Positions 16,356 to 18,910 of a stretch of 18,910 bases of DNA are shown here, one piece after another. Made by a program: the position numbers and the translations under genes. Position 1 is the first letter of the stretch. Each line of letters starts with the position of its first letter. The notes under the pieces were generated by a model that was not told where the DNA came from, did no database searches, and worked only from the letters and a program-made list of their open reading frames with translations. Source of the stretch: Thermoplasmata archaeon (GTDB lineage Archaea; Thermoplasmatota; Thermoplasmata; Thermoplasmatales; Thermoplasmataceae). Location: positions 1-18,910 of the forward strand of contig JAKAAI010000032.1 in assembly GCA_021797055.1 (NCBI GenBank), in the 5' to 3' direction.

Positions 16356-17597
16356 TTACTTTCTCATTATGATTATATATTCCTTACTCATAGTTTCCAC
16401 TGTTTTTCCTGCAACGTTTGAGGGGCTGTTCTTAGAAGGCATTCTCTTATTTGGAATATTTCTGGTGAAAGTTTGGAATGTAGTAAACCCATTACTCTCA
16501 AAAAAGCACTCAATTGCTTTATCTGTGGGAAGCAATATTCCTGCCACCCTTCTATTTGCAACTACGTAGCAAGCGTAACCTCCGTTTTTTATCACGTTTG
16601 AGACATTTTTTATGGAATTGTTGAGGTCAAAGTAATAGGAACAAACTTCCAGAGATCTTCTTGGGTTAACTTCCTTTACATCATCTAAAGCGGTATCAAG
16701 CTCATCACAGTTAAATATCACATGTTTTTGTATCTTCTTTCCACCCATTGACATAGAGTCAACGTTTTGCTTCAAAATTCCAAGCCATTCCGAGGAAAGC
16801 CTAGAATATTGCCCATAGGCAACCGTTGTATGCGAATCTCCATAAGGTGGAGATGTAATTACTAAGTCGATAGAATTTTCCGATATCTTTTCTCGAGGAA
16901 TGCGGTTTACCGTGCTAAGCAAATGTACTTTTGAAGTGGGTCGGTAACCCCTCTCTATCATCTTTTCATAAAACGCTTCGTAACCCTTAAAATTTCTATA
17001 TAGCTTTTCCTTCATAATCGCAAAAGAGTCCGGATTATGTTTCACCAGTTTTTCCTGAGAATATCGATACAATTTAAACTCATTCTTTCTGGTGTTTGAA
17101 CTTTCTCTAATAGTTTCACTAGCTGATACTTCAAAGAATTTCTTTATCCGCTGGTCCTTTATTTTACTTATGTACCTTATAATTAGACCTAATTTTTTTA
17201 CAACGCCAGCTTTAAACCAAAAATCAAGGTTTTCTTTGTTGATAATCTTTGGATTGCCTTTTGGTGCAAATGTAAACTGAACAAAATTTTCTATCTCATC
17301 TAAAAGGACGCTAGGTAAAATGGTATATTCAGTCTTAGCCTCTGAAATTAGTTTTGCTAATGGATTAATATCTGTTCCGATCACATTGAGTCCAGCAAGC
17401 AATCCTTCAACCAACGTGCTTCCCGAACCACAATATGGGTCAAATAAGAAATTTCCTTCTTTTTCATTAAGTAAGCTAATGATCTTTCTTGGTATTTGAG
17501 GTATCATCCTCGCAGGATAATCGTGATAAACATGGCTAAACTCCCTTGTATCTTCATTCTGAAAGGTCCAATCCAATTCTTTAGAACCTTCTATCAT
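16356..17597 (-). CDS. SPPY-type DNA methyltransferase of a type II restriction-modification system (probably N4-cytosine)
   Basis: An AdoMet-dependent amino-methyltransferase of 413 residues that should protect the site cut by the neighbouring nuclease. Motif X is around YHDYPARMIPQIP (24-36), motif I is DPYCGSG (53-59), with D76 as the acidic residue of motif II. A long middle part (about 100-235, with SETIRESSNTRKNEFKLYR) is the likely target-recognition domain. Motif IV is SPPY (249-252), followed by GDSHTTVAYGQYSRLS, and the C-terminal part has VVANRRVAGILLPTD and NKRMPSKNSPSN. SPPY is typical of N4-cytosine enzymes, and methylases of the MvaI and BcnI systems are N4-cytosine types, so m4C is the best guess. 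The ATG overlaps the nuclease stop as ATGA, so the genes are translationally coupled. Confidence 0.9.
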   Translation of the reverse strand: MIEGSKELDWTFQNEDTREFSHVYHDYPARMIPQIPRKIISLLNEKEGNFLFDPYCGSGSTLVEGLLAGLNVIGTDINPLAKLISEAKTEYTILPSVLLDEIENFVQFTFAPKGNPKIINKENLDFWFKAGVVKKLGLIIRYISKIKDQRIKKFFEVSASETIRESSNTRKNEFKLYRYSQEKLVKHNPDSFAIMKEKLYRNFKGYEAFYEKMIERGYRPTSKVHLLSTVNRIPREKISENSIDLVITSPPYGDSHTTVAYGQYSRLSSEWLGILKQNVDSMSMGGKKIQKHVIFNCDELDTALDDVKEVNPRRSLEVCSYYFDLNNSIKNVSNVIKNGGYACYVVANRRVAGILLPTDKAIECFFESNGFTTFQTFTRNIPNKRMPSKNSPSNVAGKTVETMSKEYIIIMRK

Positions 17598-18331
17598 AAT
17601 TTTTCCAGCTGTGGTATTATCCTATCCCTATACGCAAAACAATCTTCTAAGTTTCTCTCTAAAACTCTAAACCCTGTACCGTGATCATGAAGTTTCCCAG
17701 CTTGTGGATGTCCTTCAGCGTATGAGCCAAGCCTCAATTCAACTTTGACGACGCCTTTTTCTATAAGAGTTATAAATCTCTCAAAAGAAAATCCCATTAG
17801 TACCCATGCTTCATTGTAATTAAATTTCTCGTTTCTTCTGCTACCTCGACTGTCTGCTTTTACAAGCAATACTCTGTACATCTTTGCTTCGAATGACTTC
17901 TTAAGATCATCGTAACTCCAACCTCCATATAGTTTCCCTTGAACGTTTTGAATATCAATTCGGTCTGGTGTAACACTCAACTTTAGCGACGGTATGCCTT
18001 TGATTTCTGTAATTCGGTTTCCATAAAGGTCTACATGAAGCACCTTATTGGAAGCGTTTTCTTTGCTTATATATCCATAATCCTCTAAAAGGTGTTTTAT
18101 TGCACTAGAAGGGGATGGTGTTTTTGTAAAGAGGGAAATCATCGAAGATGAATTCTTACGTATAGATTTCAGCTCAACTTTTTCACCATTAGGCCCTGGA
18201 AAATTATTTTCCTTGATACCTAATAGGTCTTCCAATGTCTTGCCTATGCCAGTATCATGGCTTCTGTTAGATTGTACCCATTGATGACTGATTTGATTTA
18301 ATCTATCCACCAACTCATTAAAACCCCTCAT
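17594..18331 (-). CDS. MvaI/BcnI-family type II restriction endonuclease
   Basis: A 245-residue nuclease, the same size as MvaI. The family signatures are the N-terminal TGIGKTLEDLLGIKEN (27-42), the active-site strand VELKS with E53 and K55, SMISLFTKTPSP after it, and near the C-terminus HDHGTGFRV (215-223), which corresponds to the conserved histidine region of MvaI. MvaI (CCWGG) and BcnI (CCSGG) are monomeric enzymes that cut one strand at a time; the site of this protein cannot be predicted. N48 stands five residues before E53, where I recall the first metal-binding Asp (D50) of MvaI. This is the promoter-proximal gene: TTTATATCAA is 25 nt upstream of ATG 18331, giving a leaderless start, and no controller gene is seen. 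Confidence 0.87.
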   Translation of the reverse strand: MRGFNELVDRLNQISHQWVQSNRSHDTGIGKTLEDLLGIKENNFPGPNGEKVELKSIRKNSSSMISLFTKTPSPSSAIKHLLEDYGYISKENASNKVLHVDLYGNRITEIKGIPSLKLSVTPDRIDIQNVQGKLYGGWSYDDLKKSFEAKMYRVLLVKADSRGSRRNEKFNYNEAWVLMGFSFERFITLIEKGVVKVELRLGSYAEGHPQAGKLHDHGTGFRVLERNLEDCFAYRDRIIPQLEKL

Positions 18332-18350
18332 TCATGCGAGTAATTCTTAG

Positions 18351-18360
18351 TTGATATAAA
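18351..18360 (-). promoter_or_regulatory. TATA box of the restriction-modification operon
   Basis: Minus-strand TTTATATCAA is centred 25 nt upstream of ATG 18331. No inverted repeat of a controller-protein box is visible around it. Confidence 0.6.
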
Positions 18361-18556
18361 TCAATTTTTGAGTCAATAGATTGGAGAGACATCGAACTCG
18401 GATTTAAGCATTAGAGTTATTTAGGCAAAAGCACAAAACTATATCTTGAAATTAGTTAATCTCTTTAGAATGCAAGTTGGAGTTGAAAAACGGGAGTTAA
18501 AAAAAGAAATGGTTTCTTTATTGTAGTTATATATGAATTAATTTCTTGTGACGTTA

Positions 18557-18703
18557 CTATATTTGAGGTGTTCTATAATCTGGAAAATGGAGCAGGGAAT
18601 CCAGTATACCAAGCGTGGGTAACGTTCTCTCAGTAATTGTTTTCACTTTCCTTTGGCTAATCGGACATGAAGCTTTTGAATTTCTAAAGTCTATGAAGAA
18701 CAT
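18557..18703 (-). pseudogene. Short ORF or gene fragment on the minus strand
   Basis: An ORF of 48 codons from ATG 18703 (MFFIDFRNSKASCPISQRK at the start, LLHFPDYRTPQI at the end). The frame stays open 14 codons further upstream. The mixed composition (D, R, K, P, W-free) reads like protein rather than random A/T sequence, but I do not recognise it. An ORF on the other strand (GTG 18615 to TGA 18725, 36 residues, hydrophobic VIVFTFLWLIGHEAF) overlaps it, so at most one is real. Confidence 0.25.
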
Positions 18704-18763
18704 TGCAGAATCAATTTCTTTATGATTTTGTAAATGCTTGAAGTATTACTGGTATAACCAAAA

Positions 18764-18772
18764 TTTAACTTA
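18764..18772 (+). promoter_or_regulatory. TATA-like box of the AbrB-like gene
   Basis: TTTAACTTA is centred 25 nt upstream of ATG 18793, giving the leaderless distance seen elsewhere in the window. Confidence 0.45.
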
Positions 18773-18792
18773 TTCCACTTATTACTCTCCCA

Positions 18793-18910
18793 ATGCCAGA
18801 CGAACTAATCGCAGTAACAAAGACATCTTCCAGGGTGTCATCGTTGAGGATTACTTTAACAAAAGATATAGCAAAGAGGCTGACAGTTCCAGAATCGGAA
18901 AATATCGTGT
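18793..18910 (+). CDS. AbrB/SpoVT-like DNA-binding protein, 3' end outside window
   Basis: Only the first 39 residues are in the window. MPDELIAVTKTSSRVSSLR followed by ITLTKDIAKRLTVPESENI has the layout of a swapped-hairpin AbrB domain: strand, S-x-R turn, strand with the L-T-K or L-P-K step, a short helix and the 'v-x-e-g-d' turn. Archaea carry many such small proteins as transcription regulators or antitoxins. The reading frame runs off the end, so size, partner toxin and any extra domain are unknown. The GTG at the window edge is just a valine codon in frame. Confidence 0.6.
   Translation, partial: MPDELIAVTKTSSRVSSLRITLTKDIAKRLTVPESENIV

Larger units (their letters stand above)
18332..18792. 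other. 461-nt gene-poor stretch upstream of the restriction-modification operon
   Basis: An A/T-rich gap containing the nuclease promoter, short ORFs and the promoter of the next gene. No RNA gene is recognised. An 18-codon ORF (ATG 18470 to TAG, with EKRELKKEMVSLL) and two overlapping ORFs at 18557-18725 are the only coding-like pieces. The stretch resembles decayed sequence at an insertion boundary. Confidence 0.4.

Noticed and set aside
18375..18405. Sequence GAGACATCGAACTCGGATTT resembling a tRNA 3' arm or att site
   Set aside because: It lacks a GTTCRANNC T-loop and no acceptor stem pairs with it; I see no matching copy elsewhere in the window.
16356..18910. Direct repeats marking the ends of the restriction cassette
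   Set aside because: By eye no matching target-site duplication was found around 16330-16355 and 18335-18400, so exact borders cannot be given.
1..18910. CRISPR array, rRNA, tRNA
   Set aside because: No regularly spaced repeats or conserved RNA signatures were seen on either strand.

Overview
The window looks like chromosomal DNA of a Thermoplasmatales-type archaeon (the Thermoplasma / Ferroplasma / Cuniculiplasma neighbourhood). The reasons are a thermopsin-family (A5) acid protease with a C-terminal membrane anchor, archaeal surface-protein repeats, a small protein resembling a family I know only from Thermoplasmata (8323-8697), and A/T-rich TATA boxes centred about 24-29 nt upstream of many start codons. 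Such TATA spacing means transcripts start at or within a few nucleotides of the start codon (leaderless). This is inference from gene content and signals; no rRNA or marker gene is present.

Layout. Positions 2-2328 (+) hold the 3' part of a Cu(I)-type P1B ATPase, overlapped by 4 nt by a small cysteine-containing protein. Positions 2459-5794 (+) encode a 1111-residue secreted, anchored thermopsin with a beta-helix region and three C-terminal repeats. On the minus strand follow a DUF998 membrane protein (5841-6401), a polytopic membrane protein with two E-x-x-E-A helices that recall iron permeases (6465-7154) and a TIGR01777-type SDR epimerase (7232-8158). A short conserved hypothetical gene (8323-8697, +) abuts end to end an oligosaccharide flippase (8698 to about 10329, -). 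Then, all minus, come a DnaJ-type zinc-finger membrane protein, an M13 zinc metallopeptidase without signal peptide, a DAO-type FAD oxidoreductase and an APC amino-acid permease.

Positions 16356-18331 (-) are a compact restriction-modification operon: a MvaI/BcnI-like endonuclease followed, with a 4-nt overlap, by an SPPY-type (probably N4-cytosine) DNA methyltransferase. Both flanks are gene-poor and hold short ORFs that look like remnants, and the block seems more A+T-rich by eye than its neighbours, which suggests an acquired cassette. The window ends inside the start of an AbrB/SpoVT-like gene.

How the genes fit together. Thermopsin outside the cell, M13 peptidase inside, the amino-acid permease and the amine/amino-acid oxidase fit a peptide-scavenging acidophilic heterotroph. 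The Cu ATPase fits a metal-rich acidic habitat. The flippase and the heavily sequon-bearing thermopsin fit an envelope with glycosylated surface proteins. I found no tRNA, rRNA, CRISPR array or intact insertion sequence.
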